Shown one piece after another: positions 25,695 to 36,065 of a DNA stretch of 64,000 nt. The DNA lies in assembly GCF_001421015.2 (NCBI RefSeq), contig NZ_CP013023.1, positions 4,085,501 through 4,149,500 of the forward strand, in the 5' to 3' direction. Under the pieces are notes generated by a model. That model did no database searches, was not told the origin of the DNA, and saw only the letters and a list, made by a program, of their open reading frames with translations. This stretch comes from Paenibacillus bovis (GTDB lineage: Bacteria; Bacillota; Bacilli; Paenibacillales; Paenibacillaceae). A program made the position numbers and the translations under genes. Position 1 is the first letter of the stretch. The number at the start of each line of letters is the position of its first letter.

Positions 25695-26464
25695 GATGTC
25701 CACCCCTTTGTATCCGACCTGGGTGCAGTGTCATTGATTTCGAACAGGGCAACCGTGATATTATCTTCCCCACCGGCTTCCAGTGCAAGAGCGACCAGAT
25801 GCTTGGCACGGTCTTCCAGCGGAATCCCTGCCAGCGCAACGGTCTCGATCTGATCACCGGTAATCATATTGGTCAATCCATCACTGCAGAGCAGCAGAAC
25901 TTCTCCGGCTGACAATTGAATATCATCCAGCTCCACACTCACTTCGGAATCCGTTCCCAGCGCACGTGTCAGTACGTTGCGACGCGGATGGGCAGCTGCT
26001 TCTTCCTGACTGATCTGCCCTGTTTTGAGCAGCTCGTTGACAAGGCTGTGATCCTGCGTCAACAGACGCAGTTCATCCTCGCCGACCAGATAAGCCCGGC
26101 TGTCTCCAATATGCCCAATAATGCCTTGATTGCCGCGCAAAAGTGCCGCTACGATCGTCGTTCCCATGTTGTAGTAATCGCTGTTCGTCTTTGCCATATG
26201 AAAAACAATGTCATTGGCATGCAAAATAGCGTCATGAAGCGCTGCACGGCAGGCTTCAGCCGATAATCCGGCCTCCAGCCCCTGCAGATCGCTCACTACC
26301 GTCTGGACGGCCAGCTGGCTGGCTGTATCGCCTGCCCGATGGCCCCCCATTCCGTCTGCCACAATACCAAGTGTATATTCTTCCTGTATACTGCCGATCC
26401 ACACCGAATCCTCATTTACCTGTCGAACGCGTCCCTTATCACTCAGCTGCGCTGCTCTAATCAA
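25691..26464 (-). CDS. prpC: PP2C-type phosphatase PrpC (Stp)
   Basis: Cytoplasmic phosphatase that reverses PrkC phosphorylation. 257 residues starting at a TTG (26464) with GAGGTGATCAGAG upstream. All metal motifs are intact: RQVNEDS, GIVADGMGGH, HIGDSRAYL, LLCSDGLTNMI and GGEDNITVAL. Its stop overlaps the prkC start by 4 bp, which should fix the phosphatase and kinase at a constant ratio. It has no membrane segment, unlike the PP2C at 2241-3104. Confidence 0.97.
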   Translation of the reverse strand: MIRAAQLSDKGRVRQVNEDSVWIGSIQEEYTLGIVADGMGGHRAGDTASQLAVQTVVSDLQGLEAGLSAEACRAALHDAILHANDIVFHMAKTNSDYYNMGTTIVAALLRGNQGIIGHIGDSRAYLVGEDELRLLTQDHSLVNELLKTGQISQEEAAAHPRRNVLTRALGTDSEVSVELDDIQLSAGEVLLLCSDGLTNMITGDQIETVALAGIPLEDRAKHLVALALEAGGEDNITVALFEINDTAPRSDTKGWTS

Positions 26465-26470
26465 CTCTGA

Positions 26471-27517
26471 TCACCTCGCTGTCGATTCCATATGCTTCGC
26501 CCGCAGCTGTCCGCAGGCCGCAGCGATATCGTGACCCTGTTCACGACGGATCGTTACATTAACGCCTTTATCCGCCAGGATACGCTGGAATTCAAAAATA
26601 TCTTTGCGTGGTGTACGCACATAGTTACGTTCAGGTACATAGTTGACAGGGATCAGGTTGACGTGACACATCATATCCTTGAGGACATTTGCCAATTCTT
26701 CAGCATGCTCCGGACGGTCATTCACGCCGCCGATCAGTGCATATTCAAACGTAATGCGGCGTCCTGTTTTTTCCATATAGTAATGCAGGGATTTCATCAC
26801 ATCATCAAACGGGAAACGGCGGTTAACCGGCATCAGTTTGGAACGCAGCTTGTCGTTTGGAGCATGGATAGAGATTGCCAGATTGATCTGGGTTTCTTCG
26901 TCTGCAAATTTGTAGATATTCGGTACGATACCACTGGTGGATACGGTGATATGACGCTGACCGATATTCAGGCCTTTTTCATGAATCATGATACGCAGGA
27001 ATTTCATGGTTGCTTCGTAGTTCTCGAACGGCTCACCGGAGCCCATGATCACGATACTGCTGACACGCTCATTGGTCTCATCCAGGATTTTCTGTGCCTG
27101 AACGACTTGGGCTACGATCTCGCCTGCAGTCAGGTTACGCTTCAGTCCACCCAGTGTCGACGCACAGAATGTGCAGCCGATCCGGCAGCCAACCTGTGTT
27201 GTTACACAGATACTGTTACCATAGTTGTGACGCATAATAACCGTCTCGATCGCATGATCATCATGCAGGCCGAACAGGAATTTCACTGTACCGTCTTTGG
27301 ATTGCAGCTTGGTAATTTCGCTCAGTGTTACAAAAGAAAACTGGTCGTTCAGCTTGGCGCGCAGTCCTTTGGAAAGATTCGTCATTTCCTCAAAAGAAGA
27401 TACACGCTTCACATACAGCCAGTCAAAAATTTGTCCTGCACGGAAAGCAGGCTCGTTATTTTCTTGCACCCATGCCTGGAGATCTTCCAGCGAATAATCA
27501 TATATAAAGGGTTTCAT
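26471..27517 (-). CDS. rlmN: Dual-specificity 23S rRNA/tRNA adenine-C2 methyltransferase RlmN
   Basis: Radical SAM enzyme that methylates A2503 of 23S rRNA and A37 of some tRNAs. The ATG at 27517 ([17 protein letters not shown]) was chosen over an in-frame start at 27562 by family comparison; TAGGTG lies upstream. The Fe-S motif is [12 protein letters not shown], preceded by [15 protein letters not shown] and STSGIVPNI are SAM-binding parts; the C-terminal AACGQL supplies the second catalytic cysteine. About 348 residues, standard length. It sits upstream of prpC by six bases, as in Bacillus yloN-prpC. Confidence 0.97.
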   Translation of the reverse strand: MKPFIYDYSLEDLQAWVQENNEPAFRAGQIFDWLYVKRVSSFEEMTNLSKGLRAKLNDQFSFVTLSEITKLQSKDGTVKFLFGLHDDHAIETVIMRHNYGNSICVTTQVGCRIGCTFCASTLGGLKRNLTAGEIVAQVVQAQKILDETNERVSSIVIMGSGEPFENYEATMKFLRIMIHEKGLNIGQRHITVSTSGIVPNIYKFADEETQINLAISIHAPNDKLRSKLMPVNRRFPFDDVMKSLHYYMEKTGRRITFEYALIGGVNDRPEHAEELANVLKDMMCHVNLIPVNYVPERNYVRTPRKDIFEFQRILADKGVNVTIRREQGHDIAAACGQLRAKHMESTAR

Positions 27518-27737
27518 TGGATTTATCACACCTATTCTTTGGCTCTTATTTTTGTAAGTCATTTTTGATCATTTGCAATACGAGTTACATCGGGTTTACA
27601 TCTTTACTATTTTAGCACAAAAAAAAGAAAGCCTAAAGAGGTACCCGCCAGCTTCTGCTATTTTAGAGCGAAAGCATTGTCTGACGTACCTGCTGTAGGC
27701 CGTTATTGTATATCCGTAGTTGTGCTAAGACCCTATA

Positions 27738-29213
27738 CTAACTCATTCTGCGCAAAGCCGCAATATAAAATCCGTCCGAATGATAATCCTGCGGCAATAT
27801 TTGCAGCCCGATACTGGATTCGGTACTTTTTTTGCCTGAGGAAACTCGCTGCTTGGCAGCGGCTTCCTTTAGAGGAGAAAGCGGTGTGTCCGCTGCTTCA
27901 AATGAAGGGTGCTGCTCCAGGAAGCTGCGAACCACGTATTCATTCTCGCTGTATTCAATTGTGCAGGTGCTGTATACCAAAATCCCGCCCGGCTTGAGCA
28001 GCGTGGATACCTGGCGGATCAGCTGCTGCTGAAGCTCGGAAATATCCTGAATATCCTGCGGCGATTTGTTCCATTTGAGATCCGGTTTACGCCGGATCAC
28101 GCCAAGACCCGAGCATGGTGCATCCAGCAGGATACGGTCAAACGAAGCTGCCGGATAACGCTCGGTTAGCGTCAGTGCATCGCCGATCGCTGTCTCGATC
28201 ATATTCAGATGCAGGCGCTGTGCCTGATCATCAATCAGCTTGCGCTTGTGATCGTGAATATCGTTGGCAATAATCTGCCCCTGATCCTTCATCTTCTCGG
28301 CCATATGTGCTGTTTTGCCGCCAGGAGCTGCGCAGCAGTCCAGCACTTTCATGCCCGGCTGTGGCTGAACCGCTTCGGCTACCAGCATGGAACTCTCATC
28401 CTGAATAGAAATCAGTCCCTCACGATACCAGTCCGTCAACGCCATATTGCCGCTGCCGCCTACCAGAATACCATCCGGAGCGACTGCCGAAGGCTGTGCG
28501 TAATACCCGGCTTCATTCAGTGTAGCCATCATATCGTCACGCGAAATCCGGAATGTATTCACCCGCACGCTGACAGCTGGAGGTTCATTATTGGACATAC
28601 AGATCTGCTCTGTTGTCTCTTCTCCGTACTGCTTGATCCAGCGCTTCACCATCCATTGTGGATGAGAATACTGCAGGGATATCCGCTGCGCCGCCGGCAG
28701 ACCTTCCGGAATCGATAATTCATCCAGCTGACGAAGCACATTGCGCAGAACACCATTTACCATACCGGATACACCCTGATGTCCACGACGCTTGGCGATA
28801 TTGACAGCTTCATTCACCGCAGCATGGGATGGAATGCGATCCAGGTAATAAATCTGGTAAAAGCTCATGCGCAGCAGATTGCGTACCCATGGCTGCAGCT
28901 TTTGGATGCCTTTGGCGACAAGCTGGTCAAGAAAATAATCAATCGTATTCAGATGGGCGACGGTGCCGTAGACCAGCTCTGTAGCCAGACCCGTATCCGA
29001 ACGTTCCAGATCCGCCTGAATTAGTGCCTGATTCAGCTTGAGATTACTGTAAGCACCTTCTACTTCTACATCGGTCAGTACATTCAGCGCTACATCACGG
29101 GCTGACAATTTGCGAGGTGAGCCGCTGCCAGTACGCTGCCGCTGCGTATTATGTCTATTTCCGGCAGGACGCGACTGACCGCTATTGCTATTATTTTTCT
29201 TCTGGTCGCTCAC
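27738..29213 (-). CDS. rsmB: 16S rRNA (cytosine-967-C5)-methyltransferase RsmB
   Basis: Methylates C967 of 16S rRNA (E. coli numbering) using SAM. N-terminal NusB-like helical domain (ARDVALNVLTDVEVEGAYSN; YLDRIPSHAAVNEAVNIAK), then the SAM domain with DCCAAPGGKTAHMAE, NDIHDHKRKLI, DAPCSGLGVIRRKPD and STCTIEYSENE with the catalytic cysteine. The first 35 residues are an extra Ser/Asn/Gln/Arg-rich lead. The GTG at 29213 overlaps the fmt stop codon as GTGA. 491 residues, slightly long because of the lead and a Ser/Lys-rich piece near the end. Confidence 0.96.
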   Translation of the reverse strand: MSDQKKNNSNSGQSRPAGNRHNTQRQRTGSGSPRKLSARDVALNVLTDVEVEGAYSNLKLNQALIQADLERSDTGLATELVYGTVAHLNTIDYFLDQLVAKGIQKLQPWVRNLLRMSFYQIYYLDRIPSHAAVNEAVNIAKRRGHQGVSGMVNGVLRNVLRQLDELSIPEGLPAAQRISLQYSHPQWMVKRWIKQYGEETTEQICMSNNEPPAVSVRVNTFRISRDDMMATLNEAGYYAQPSAVAPDGILVGGSGNMALTDWYREGLISIQDESSMLVAEAVQPQPGMKVLDCCAAPGGKTAHMAEKMKDQGQIIANDIHDHKRKLIDDQAQRLHLNMIETAIGDALTLTERYPAASFDRILLDAPCSGLGVIRRKPDLKWNKSPQDIQDISELQQQLIRQVSTLLKPGGILVYSTCTIEYSENEYVVRSFLEQHPSFEAADTPLSPLKEAAAKQRVSSGKKSTESSIGLQILPQDYHSDGFYIAALRRMS

Positions 29214-30166
29214 TGGAACACCGTGCCTTTGGTCAGGGATGTGCCGCGTACAAAATCTGCTGCGCGCAGTGCTTTTTTACCTGCTGGCTGCACTTCGGTC
29301 AATGTAATAACGCCATCTCCCGTACGCACGGTAATGCCTTCGGCTCCTATGTCCACGACTGTACCCGGCACAGCGTCTGCCGCACCTGCAGGCAACGAAG
29401 CCGATGGATCAGGGTGGAGGGTTTTCCATACTTTGAATACTTCATCATTCCAGAGGGTGAATCCACCGGCAAAAGGTACAAGTCCGCGAATCTGGTTATA
29501 AATAGCACGGCTGTTTTTCGACCAGTCAATTTTCTCATCGTCCCGTGTCAGGTTAGGCGCATATGTCGCCTGCTCATCGTCCTGCGCTTCCGCTTCAAGC
29601 GGTCCTTGCAGCAGACGCGGCAGTTCCTGACGTAGCAGTACCGCCCCGGCTTCACTCATTTTGGCAAACAATGTTCCTGAGGTATCTTCATCGGTAATCG
29701 GAACTTCCAGACGGGAAATCATATCTCCGGTATCCAGTCCTTCCGCCATGTACATCAGCGTAATACCGGTTACGGTCTCTCCGTTAATAATAGAACGCTG
29801 AATAGGTGCTCCACCGCGGTATTTGGGCAGCAAGGAACCATGAATATTGACACAGCCCAGACGAGGCAGCTCCAGCACCGCTTTGGGCAGAATCTGTCCA
29901 TAGGCAGCAGTTACAATCAGATCCGGTTCATAAGCAGCCAGTTGAGCTACCGCTTCGGGACTGCGCATACGCTGCGGCTGAAGAACAGGCAGTCCGTGCT
30001 CCAGCGCTGCTGCTTTGACCGGAGTAGGCGTCAGTACTTTTTTGCGTCCTTGCGGACGATCCGGTTGCGTGACTACACAGACCACGTTCAGGCCTTCTTC
30101 CAGCAACACGTTCAGGCTGGCTACAGCAAAATCAGGTGTTCCCATAAATGCAATTTTAATAGTCAA
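29210..30166 (-). CDS. fmt: Methionyl-tRNA formyltransferase
   Basis: Formylates Met-tRNAfMet with 10-formyl-THF for initiation. 318 residues starting at a TTG (30166) with AAGGAG eight bases upstream. Motifs: FMGTPDFAVASL, TQPDRPQGR, AAYGQILPKAVL, NIHGSLLPKYRGGAPIQ with the catalytic Asn-His, and the C-terminal OB part. It lies three bases after def and overlaps rsmB, the common def-fmt-rsmB order. Confidence 0.97.
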   Translation of the reverse strand: MTIKIAFMGTPDFAVASLNVLLEEGLNVVCVVTQPDRPQGRKKVLTPTPVKAAALEHGLPVLQPQRMRSPEAVAQLAAYEPDLIVTAAYGQILPKAVLELPRLGCVNIHGSLLPKYRGGAPIQRSIINGETVTGITLMYMAEGLDTGDMISRLEVPITDEDTSGTLFAKMSEAGAVLLRQELPRLLQGPLEAEAQDDEQATYAPNLTRDDEKIDWSKNSRAIYNQIRGLVPFAGGFTLWNDEVFKVWKTLHPDPSASLPAGAADAVPGTVVDIGAEGITVRTGDGVITLTEVQPAGKKALRAADFVRGTSLTKGTVFQ

Positions 30167-30169
30167 CGC

Positions 30170-30649
30170 TTATTCTCCTTCCTCGTCCAGTCTGCGGTCA
30201 TAGACACGCTCGGCAATATCGGTAAACAGTACACCGTTCAGATGATCGATCTCATGCTGCAGCGCACGTGCGAGCAGTTCACGTCCGGTAATGGTAATTT
30301 CCTGTCCGTTGCGATCCAGCCCCTTGACAGTCACTTCCATTGCACGACGAACTTCGCCATTCAGTGCAGGTATGCTCAGGCAGCCTTCCGAACCGAACTG
30401 TTCTCCGCTGCTGGATACAATCTCCGGATTGATCAGTTCAATTAGACCATGATCATCTCCTACATCCACGACGATCGCGCGCTTCAGTATACCAACCTGC
30501 GGTGCAGCCAGACCGACGCCATCTGCGTCATACATGGTATCCGCCATATCAGTCAGCAGTTTTTGTACATTAGGAGTAATTTTGGTTACTTCTTTTGCTT
30601 TTTTGTGCAATACTTCATCAGGTTCTTTTACAATAATACGAATTGCCAT
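30170..30649 (-). CDS. def: Peptide deformylase
   Basis: Removes the N-formyl group from new proteins. 159 residues from the ATG at 30649; a start 12 bases upstream would sit directly on the AAAGG ribosome site and is rejected. The three family motifs are present: [17 protein letters not shown] with the metal-binding cysteine, and [11 protein letters not shown] with the two histidines and catalytic Glu. The short C-terminus and motif 2 form resemble type I deformylase. It lies immediately upstream of fmt. Confidence 0.97.
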   Translation of the reverse strand: MAIRIIVKEPDEVLHKKAKEVTKITPNVQKLLTDMADTMYDADGVGLAAPQVGILKRAIVVDVGDDHGLIELINPEIVSSSGEQFGSEGCLSIPALNGEVRRAMEVTVKGLDRNGQEITITGRELLARALQHEIDHLNGVLFTDIAERVYDRRLDEEGE

Positions 30650-30783
30650 CGGGTATCCCATCCTTTATTTATTCTACATTACAAGTGTTTATTGCTGTGC
30701 ATTACAGATTTCAATCACACATAGGTGCAGTGCATACTGTTATTCTCGGTCTGACAGGTATTCCTGTTTGTACGCAGAGTACA

Positions 30784-30809
30784 GGGCAGCACTTCAACAG
30801 CTGCTGCCC
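30784..30809. terminator. Hairpin between priA and def
   Basis: GGGCAGC and GCTGCCC form a 7-bp stem around 12 bases in the 250-base gap between priA and def. No T-run follows on the minus strand, so it may only attenuate read-through from priA into def. Confidence 0.4.
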
Positions 30810-30901
30810 CTTTGCTCTGGCTATCCCATATCCGTTATACCGCCTGGTCGCGATCCATTATAATACTGGAAATGTATCCCGGATCATTATTTGACGGATG
30901 A

Positions 30902-33454
30902 TTACATCAATACCTGTGGGTCTACGTCGATACTGATCTGAAGATCCTTATCCCGTACGCTGTCCTGAAGCTGCTCCGATATATGCTCTGCCAGCCGGGC
31001 AACGTCCATATCTCCACGCCATTTTATCATACATTGGAATCTGTATCTATTTTTCAGTCTCGGAATCGGGGAAGCGACAGGTCCCAGTACATCCAGCGCT
31101 TCGGCGGAGAAACGCTCCAGACTACCGAGCCAGCCCAGCTTATGCGAATGATCCTTGACCATCTGCACATAATTTTCCGCAATCCGCACGAGCAGCGGCA
31201 GCTTTTCATGGGAAAAGGTAATCAGTGCCAGTCGGCAGTACGGCGGATAGCTGAGCACCTGGCGATGCTTGAGCTCCTCACGTACAAAGGATGCATAATC
31301 GTGACGGCTGGCATGGACAACCGAGTAATGATCGGGATTATACGTCTGCACGATAACTTCACCGGGTAAATGGTGTCGCCCCGCTCGTCCGGCTACCTGG
31401 GTAAGCAGCTGGAATGTTTTCTCCGCAGCACGGAAATCCGGCAGATGCAGCGCCGAATCGGCAGCAATAACGCCGACCAGTGTTACATCCGGAAAATCCA
31501 GTCCTTTGGCGACCATCTGCGTACCGAGCAGCAGATCTGCCTGCTTATCCCTGAACTGGTTCAGCAGCTTCTCATGCGAGCCTTTTTGTGTAGTGGTATC
31601 CACATCCATACGTACGACGCGGATGCCCGGGAACAGTTTGGCCAGTTCTTCCTCCACCCGCTGCGTCCCTGTACCAAAGTAACGGATATGCTCGCTGCCA
31701 CATTCCGGGCAGATCTCAGGTGCCGGCTGTGCATGCCCACAGTAATGGCAACGCAGATTGTTGGAACGCTGGTGGAACGTGAGGGAAATATCGCAGTTGG
31801 GACATTCTGCTACATAGCCGCATGTACGGCACATGACAAAGGTCGAATGACCGCGGCGGTTCAGCAGCAGTACAATCTGCTGCTTTTTCTCCAGACGATC
31901 TTCGATCGCCTGATGCAGAGGGCGGCTGAACATCGAACGATTGCCTTCCTTGAGCTCTTCGCGCATATCGACGATATGAACTTCGGGCAGCTCGCTTCCC
32001 AGCGCCCGTCCGTGAATTTCCAGCAGTGCCGGATTGAATTCGTCGCTGCTCTGGGAACGGGCTGCATGGTAGCTTTCCAGTGAAGGCGTCGCCGAACCCA
32101 GAATCACAACCGCTCCATGCTGATGAGCACGATGTACTGCTACGTCGCGGGCATGATATTTGGGGCTCTCTTCCTGCTTGTAGGAAGTCTCATGCTCTTC
32201 ATCCATAATAATCAGACCCAGATTGGCAAAAGGAGCAAAAATCGCCGAACGCGCACCAATCGCCACGAGTGCCTGACCTTCGCGGATTTTGCGCCATTCA
32301 TCATAACGCTCTCCACTGGATAGACGGCTGTGCATCACCGCGACATGATCGCCGAAACGGCTTTTGAAGCGCTCTACCATTTGGGGAGTCAGAGCAATCT
32401 CGGGCACGAGCATAATCGCCTGGCGATCCTGCTCAATCACACGCTGGATCGATTGCAAGTAGACTTCGGTCTTGCCGCTCCCTGTAATACCGTGTACAAG
32501 AAATTCTCCTTCAGTGCGTGTATCCAGGCGCTGAACAATAGCATTGTAGACCATCTGCTGTTCATCTGTTAGCACAAACGGCTGGCTCGGTGCAAAGCTG
32601 TGGTTTTTGTACGGATCACGGAATACTTCCATATCACGGATAACAATATAACCTTTGTCTGCCAGCGATTTGACTGTGCCTGCGGTTACGCCGAGTACGG
32701 TCATAATATCCTTGAGCGGAATCTCGCCACCGGTATCTGCGATAAAGGTAAGCACTTCTTTTTGACGCCGTGCTTTGGCCGGGAATTCTTCGATAATGGT
32801 ACGAATCTCGTCTTCGGGCAAATGCAGGGATACGGTACGGATTGTTTTTTTCTGTACTTTATCGCGAATGCTGCGGCTCTCAGATAATACGCCGCGCTGC
32901 AGTAGCTGCTTGATCACATCCGCGTGACTGGCGAACTTGCGGGTTAGATGTTCCATCCGAACTTCCTGCTGCTTCTGGATATGTGCAACAATCTGCGCTT
33001 CCATATCCGTCAGTTCATCTGCACTTTCAAACAAAACCAGTTCATCCGGATCACGCTGCAGATTCGACCCGCGTTCTGCCCATTCCGAACGATCAGTTAC
33101 CCGGATATAACGTTCCGCTTTGCCTTTGAGAGCAGCAGGCAGCATAACCTGGAGTGCAGTAATCCGATGGCACGCATAACGCGCACTCATCCATTCCGAC
33201 AGCTCGACCAGATCCTCGGACAAAGGAGGAGTTAGATCGAGCAGCTCTTTGATCGGCTTGAGCTTGACCGCGGGAGTATCCGATTCCATACTCAACCCCA
33301 CGACAAATCCCTGCAGAGTGCGCGGACCAAAAGGAACGCCTACTCGGCTCCCGATCTCCAGCCAGCCTTGCATGGATTCGGGAATAATATAATCAAACGG
33401 CCGATCGGTACCCCGGCTGGGTACATCGACAATGACCTGGGCAATCCTGCTCAT
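30902..33454 (-). CDS. priA: Primosomal helicase PriA
   Basis: Restarts replication at repaired or stalled forks by loading the replisome. 850 residues, longer than E. coli PriA. N-terminal DNA-binding domains (VPFGPRTLQGFVVGL), Walker A HGITGSGKTEVYL, the DEEH box IIMDEEHETSYKQ, GSATPSLESYHAA, an eight-cysteine zinc region (CRTCGYVAECPNC and CHYCGHAQPAPEICPECG) and the helicase C motif QVAGRAGRHHLPGEV are visible. Its ATG overlaps the coaBC stop codon by 4 bp, as in the Bacillus coaBC-priA pair. Confidence 0.97.
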   Translation of the reverse strand: MSRIAQVIVDVPSRGTDRPFDYIIPESMQGWLEIGSRVGVPFGPRTLQGFVVGLSMESDTPAVKLKPIKELLDLTPPLSEDLVELSEWMSARYACHRITALQVMLPAALKGKAERYIRVTDRSEWAERGSNLQRDPDELVLFESADELTDMEAQIVAHIQKQQEVRMEHLTRKFASHADVIKQLLQRGVLSESRSIRDKVQKKTIRTVSLHLPEDEIRTIIEEFPAKARRQKEVLTFIADTGGEIPLKDIMTVLGVTAGTVKSLADKGYIVIRDMEVFRDPYKNHSFAPSQPFVLTDEQQMVYNAIVQRLDTRTEGEFLVHGITGSGKTEVYLQSIQRVIEQDRQAIMLVPEIALTPQMVERFKSRFGDHVAVMHSRLSSGERYDEWRKIREGQALVAIGARSAIFAPFANLGLIIMDEEHETSYKQEESPKYHARDVAVHRAHQHGAVVILGSATPSLESYHAARSQSSDEFNPALLEIHGRALGSELPEVHIVDMREELKEGNRSMFSRPLHQAIEDRLEKKQQIVLLLNRRGHSTFVMCRTCGYVAECPNCDISLTFHQRSNNLRCHYCGHAQPAPEICPECGSEHIRYFGTGTQRVEEELAKLFPGIRVVRMDVDTTTQKGSHEKLLNQFRDKQADLLLGTQMVAKGLDFPDVTLVGVIAADSALHLPDFRAAEKTFQLLTQVAGRAGRHHLPGEVIVQTYNPDHYSVVHASRHDYASFVREELKHRQVLSYPPYCRLALITFSHEKLPLLVRIAENYVQMVKDHSHKLGWLGSLERFSAEALDVLGPVASPIPRLKNRYRFQCMIKWRGDMDVARLAEHISEQLQDSVRDKDLQISIDVDPQVLM

Positions 33455-34680
33455 GAAGCAGACACCCCATTTAACCGGCCTGCAGCGATCTGCAGCAGTT
33501 GGAACGCCACCTCATCCTTGCTCATCAGCGGCAGATCTTCAACCAGTCCTCCAGCATCATAAATCTGTACTTTATTCGTATCGGTACCAAAGCCTGCTCC
33601 AGCTTTGGTTACATCGTTAGCTACCAGTAGATCACAATTTTTGCGTTTTACTTTGTCCATCGCATATTCGTCCACATTATTCGTTTCTGCAGCAAAGCCG
33701 ATCAAAAACTGATGCTGTTTGCGCTGACCAAGACTTTCCAGAATATCAACTGTTTTTTCGAGCTCAAGTACCAGATCATCGTCTTTTTTCTTCATTTTGG
33801 TAGCATGTACAGTCTTGGGACGATAATCGGCAACTGCAGCAGTCTGAACCATAATATCAGTATGATTCCACTCTCCCAGTACAGCTTCGTACATATCCTG
33901 TGCCGATTGCACCTGTACGGTATCGATTCCTTCTGGAAGCGGCACCTGTATAGAACCAGCGATCAGCCGTACCTCTGCGCCCATCGCATGTGCAGCGCGA
34001 GCGACGGCTATGCCCATTTTGCCGGAAGAATCATTGGTAATATAACGTACAGGATCTATCCGCTCTATAGTGCCTCCTGCAGTTACCGTTACTTTGCGTC
34101 CAGCCAGCAGCTGACGCATCGCTTCACGCTGCTGCTGGGCAGCAAAGAAATCGTTAACGACACGAATAATCGTCTCGGGTTCTTCCAGACGACCTTTACC
34201 CACGTATCCGCAGGCAAGCATGCCTTCGCCCGGTTCGATCATCAGTACACCACGGTTGACCAGTGTATTCATGTTCTGAATAATCGCCGGATGCTGGTAC
34301 ATGTGTACATTCATTGCCGGAGCGACCATAATCGGAGCCGTAGTTGCCAGCAGCATGGAAGAGAGCATATCGTCTGCCAGACCGAGTGTCATTTTGGAAA
34401 TGGTATTGGCTGTCGCCGGCGCGATCAGCACCAGATCGGCCAGATCGGCCAGATGGATATGTGTTACTACTTCCGGATTACGTTCGTCAAATGTATCAAT
34501 ATGAACCGGATTACGGGAAAGCGTCTGCAGCGTCAGCTCTGTAATAAATTTGGAAGCCGATTCCGTCATGATGACATGTACATCCGCTCCCTGCTTCACC
34601 AGACCACTGCACAGCGCAGCTGCTTTGTAGGCTGCAATACCACCTGTAATACCGAGTACGATCTTTTTACCTCGTAGCAT
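33451..34680 (-). CDS. coaBC: Phosphopantothenoylcysteine decarboxylase/synthetase (CoaBC)
   Basis: Two consecutive steps of coenzyme A synthesis: CTP-dependent joining of cysteine to 4'-phosphopantothenate, then FMN-dependent decarboxylation. The N-terminal CoaC half has GITGGIAAYKAAAL, APATANTISKMTLGLADD, APAMNVHMY and EGMLACG with the active cysteine. The C-terminal CoaB half begins at KVTVTAGGTIERIDPVRYI and includes VADYRP. 409 residues. The ATG at 34680 follows CAGGGAAAATAG. Its stop overlaps the start of priA. Confidence 0.97.
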   Translation of the reverse strand: MLRGKKIVLGITGGIAAYKAAALCSGLVKQGADVHVIMTESASKFITELTLQTLSRNPVHIDTFDERNPEVVTHIHLADLADLVLIAPATANTISKMTLGLADDMLSSMLLATTAPIMVAPAMNVHMYQHPAIIQNMNTLVNRGVLMIEPGEGMLACGYVGKGRLEEPETIIRVVNDFFAAQQQREAMRQLLAGRKVTVTAGGTIERIDPVRYITNDSSGKMGIAVARAAHAMGAEVRLIAGSIQVPLPEGIDTVQVQSAQDMYEAVLGEWNHTDIMVQTAAVADYRPKTVHATKMKKKDDDLVLELEKTVDILESLGQRKQHQFLIGFAAETNNVDEYAMDKVKRKNCDLLVANDVTKAGAGFGTDTNKVQIYDAGGLVEDLPLMSKDEVAFQLLQIAAGRLNGVSAS

Positions 34681-34900
34681 CTATTTTCCCTGCTTTCCTA
34701 TAGAATAATTGGAAATAAAGAAAGTAAAAAAGAGTGGATTTCTTCGTCTACTCCTGTATTCGATATCGTAAAAATATATAATAGAATTATCTATGATTGC
34801 CTGTTTGTACAGCCTTCAGGACAAAAAAAGATCGAACATTCCGCTATCTAGCACCATCATGTTCAATCCCTTAATTATACCTCTTTTTCACCAAAAAAGT

Positions 34901-34927
34901 AACCGGAAGAAAGAGCTTCTTCCGGTT
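34901..34927 (-). terminator. Intrinsic terminator upstream of coaBC
   Basis: AACCGGAAGA and TCTTCCGGTT form a 10-bp stem; on the minus strand it is followed by ACTTTTTTGG. It is the second terminator after rpoZ. Confidence 0.85.
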
Positions 34928-35042
34928 ATTCTGACATGAGTTTATGATCTGCAGCGCAGAATATTATCGGCATCACCCAAGCACCTGTACCCTGTACTGC
35001 TGCTTAATCGTTATATTTTTATCTTTTTTGGGCACAAAAAAT

Positions 35043-35060
35043 AACAACCTCGCGGTTGTT
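35043..35060 (-). terminator. Intrinsic terminator of rpoZ
   Basis: AACAACC and GGTTGTT with a 4-base loop, followed on the minus strand by ATTTTTTG, about 85 bases after the rpoZ stop. Confidence 0.8.
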
Positions 35061-35145
35061 ATCCTTGTCTGCCGGTCTGATTACCGGCTGCTACTATTTC
35101 ATTTTTCTTATAGCCACCAGATGATCGATGCCTTTAAAGAAAAAT

Positions 35146-35379
35146 TTATTTGTTTTCGCGATCACTTTGCTCCAGCTCGGCTTCGGTTCTGCGCTCGATT
35201 TTGATGTTGTCATTGTAGATTTCTTCCAATGCCACACCTACATATTTGTGGGAACGTGGATCATGCAGTTCGCTTTTGCTGCCATCGCGCAGTTGTCTTG
35301 CACGACGGGAAGCTGCTACAACGAGGGAATACTTGCTGTCTACTTTGTTCATCATTTCATCAATAGAAGGATATAACAT
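35146..35379 (-). CDS. rpoZ: RNA polymerase omega subunit
   Basis: 77 residues. Omega stabilises the beta' subunit of RNA polymerase. Typical features: MLYPSIDEMM, KYSLVVAASRRARQL and VALEEIYNDNIKI. The ATG at 35379 follows GAGGTGCTTAATTC. It is downstream of gmk by 46 bases, the order found in Bacillus (gmk-yloH) and many other bacteria. Confidence 0.97.
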   Translation of the reverse strand: MLYPSIDEMMNKVDSKYSLVVAASRRARQLRDGSKSELHDPRSHKYVGVALEEIYNDNIKIERRTEAELEQSDRENK

Positions 35380-35425
35380 GAATTAAGCACCTCTTCATTG
35401 GGCTCGAAGCTCAGGCTTCAGCCTC

Positions 35426-35998
35426 TTATTTGCGGATCTTGCAATGCTCGGCAATAATAATGCTCTCGATACGCTTGCACGCCAGATCAATCTCGTCATT
35501 TACTACCGAATAATCGTAATGCTTCATCATTTCGAGTTCATCCGCAGCAACGGTCATACGATTGTTGATCGTATCCATCGTCTCGGTTCCCCGATTTTGC
35601 AGACGATTCTGCAGCTCTTCAAATGATGGAGGTGTCAGGAAAATAAATACGCCCTCCGGAAACTTCTCCATCACTTTCAATGCGCCCTGTACTTCAATTT
35701 CCAGGAAAATATCATTACCTGCCTCAAGCGTTCTATCCACAAAATCACGCGGCGTTCCATAATGATTACCTACATATTCCGCATATTCCAGCAGCATATC
35801 GTTATCAATCATCTTTTTGAACTCATCATGTGTCTTGAAGAAATAGTTCACTCCATCGACTTCGCCGGTTCGCGGCTGACGAGTCGTCGCCGATACCGAA
35901 TAAATCAGCTCAGGCTTGCGAATACGCAGTTCTGCGCTTACGGTTCCTTTACCCACACCGGACGGACCGGATAATACAAATAATAATCCCTTAGACAT
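35426..35998 (-). CDS. gmk: Guanylate kinase
   Basis: Converts GMP to GDP with ATP. 190 residues from the ATG at 35998 ([14 protein letters not shown]), which has TTGGAGTG upstream; the in-frame start at 36010 falls on that ribosome site. P-loop [13 protein letters not shown]-binding residues [17 protein letters not shown], and [13 protein letters not shown] are present. It follows remA by 67 bases. Confidence 0.97.
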   Translation of the reverse strand: MSKGLLFVLSGPSGVGKGTVSAELRIRKPELIYSVSATTRQPRTGEVDGVNYFFKTHDEFKKMIDNDMLLEYAEYVGNHYGTPRDFVDRTLEAGNDIFLEIEVQGALKVMEKFPEGVFIFLTPPSFEELQNRLQNRGTETMDTINNRMTVAADELEMMKHYDYSVVNDEIDLACKRIESIIIAEHCKIRK

Positions 35999-36065
35999 GG
36001 TACACTCCAATGTAGGGCTGTCGACGGTCGTTGCAACAGCAAGGAGGCCGACAGCCTGTTTTTGT

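Larger units (their letters stand above)
34681..35145. other. Intergenic region between rpoZ and coaBC with three hairpins
   Basis: 465 bases, no gene seen. It holds two terminators (separate entries) and a third imperfect hairpin, GATCGAACAT...ATGTTCAATC (about 34830-34868). Together they should separate the gmk-rpoZ transcript from coaBC-priA. No clear promoter for coaBC was identified. Confidence 0.55.
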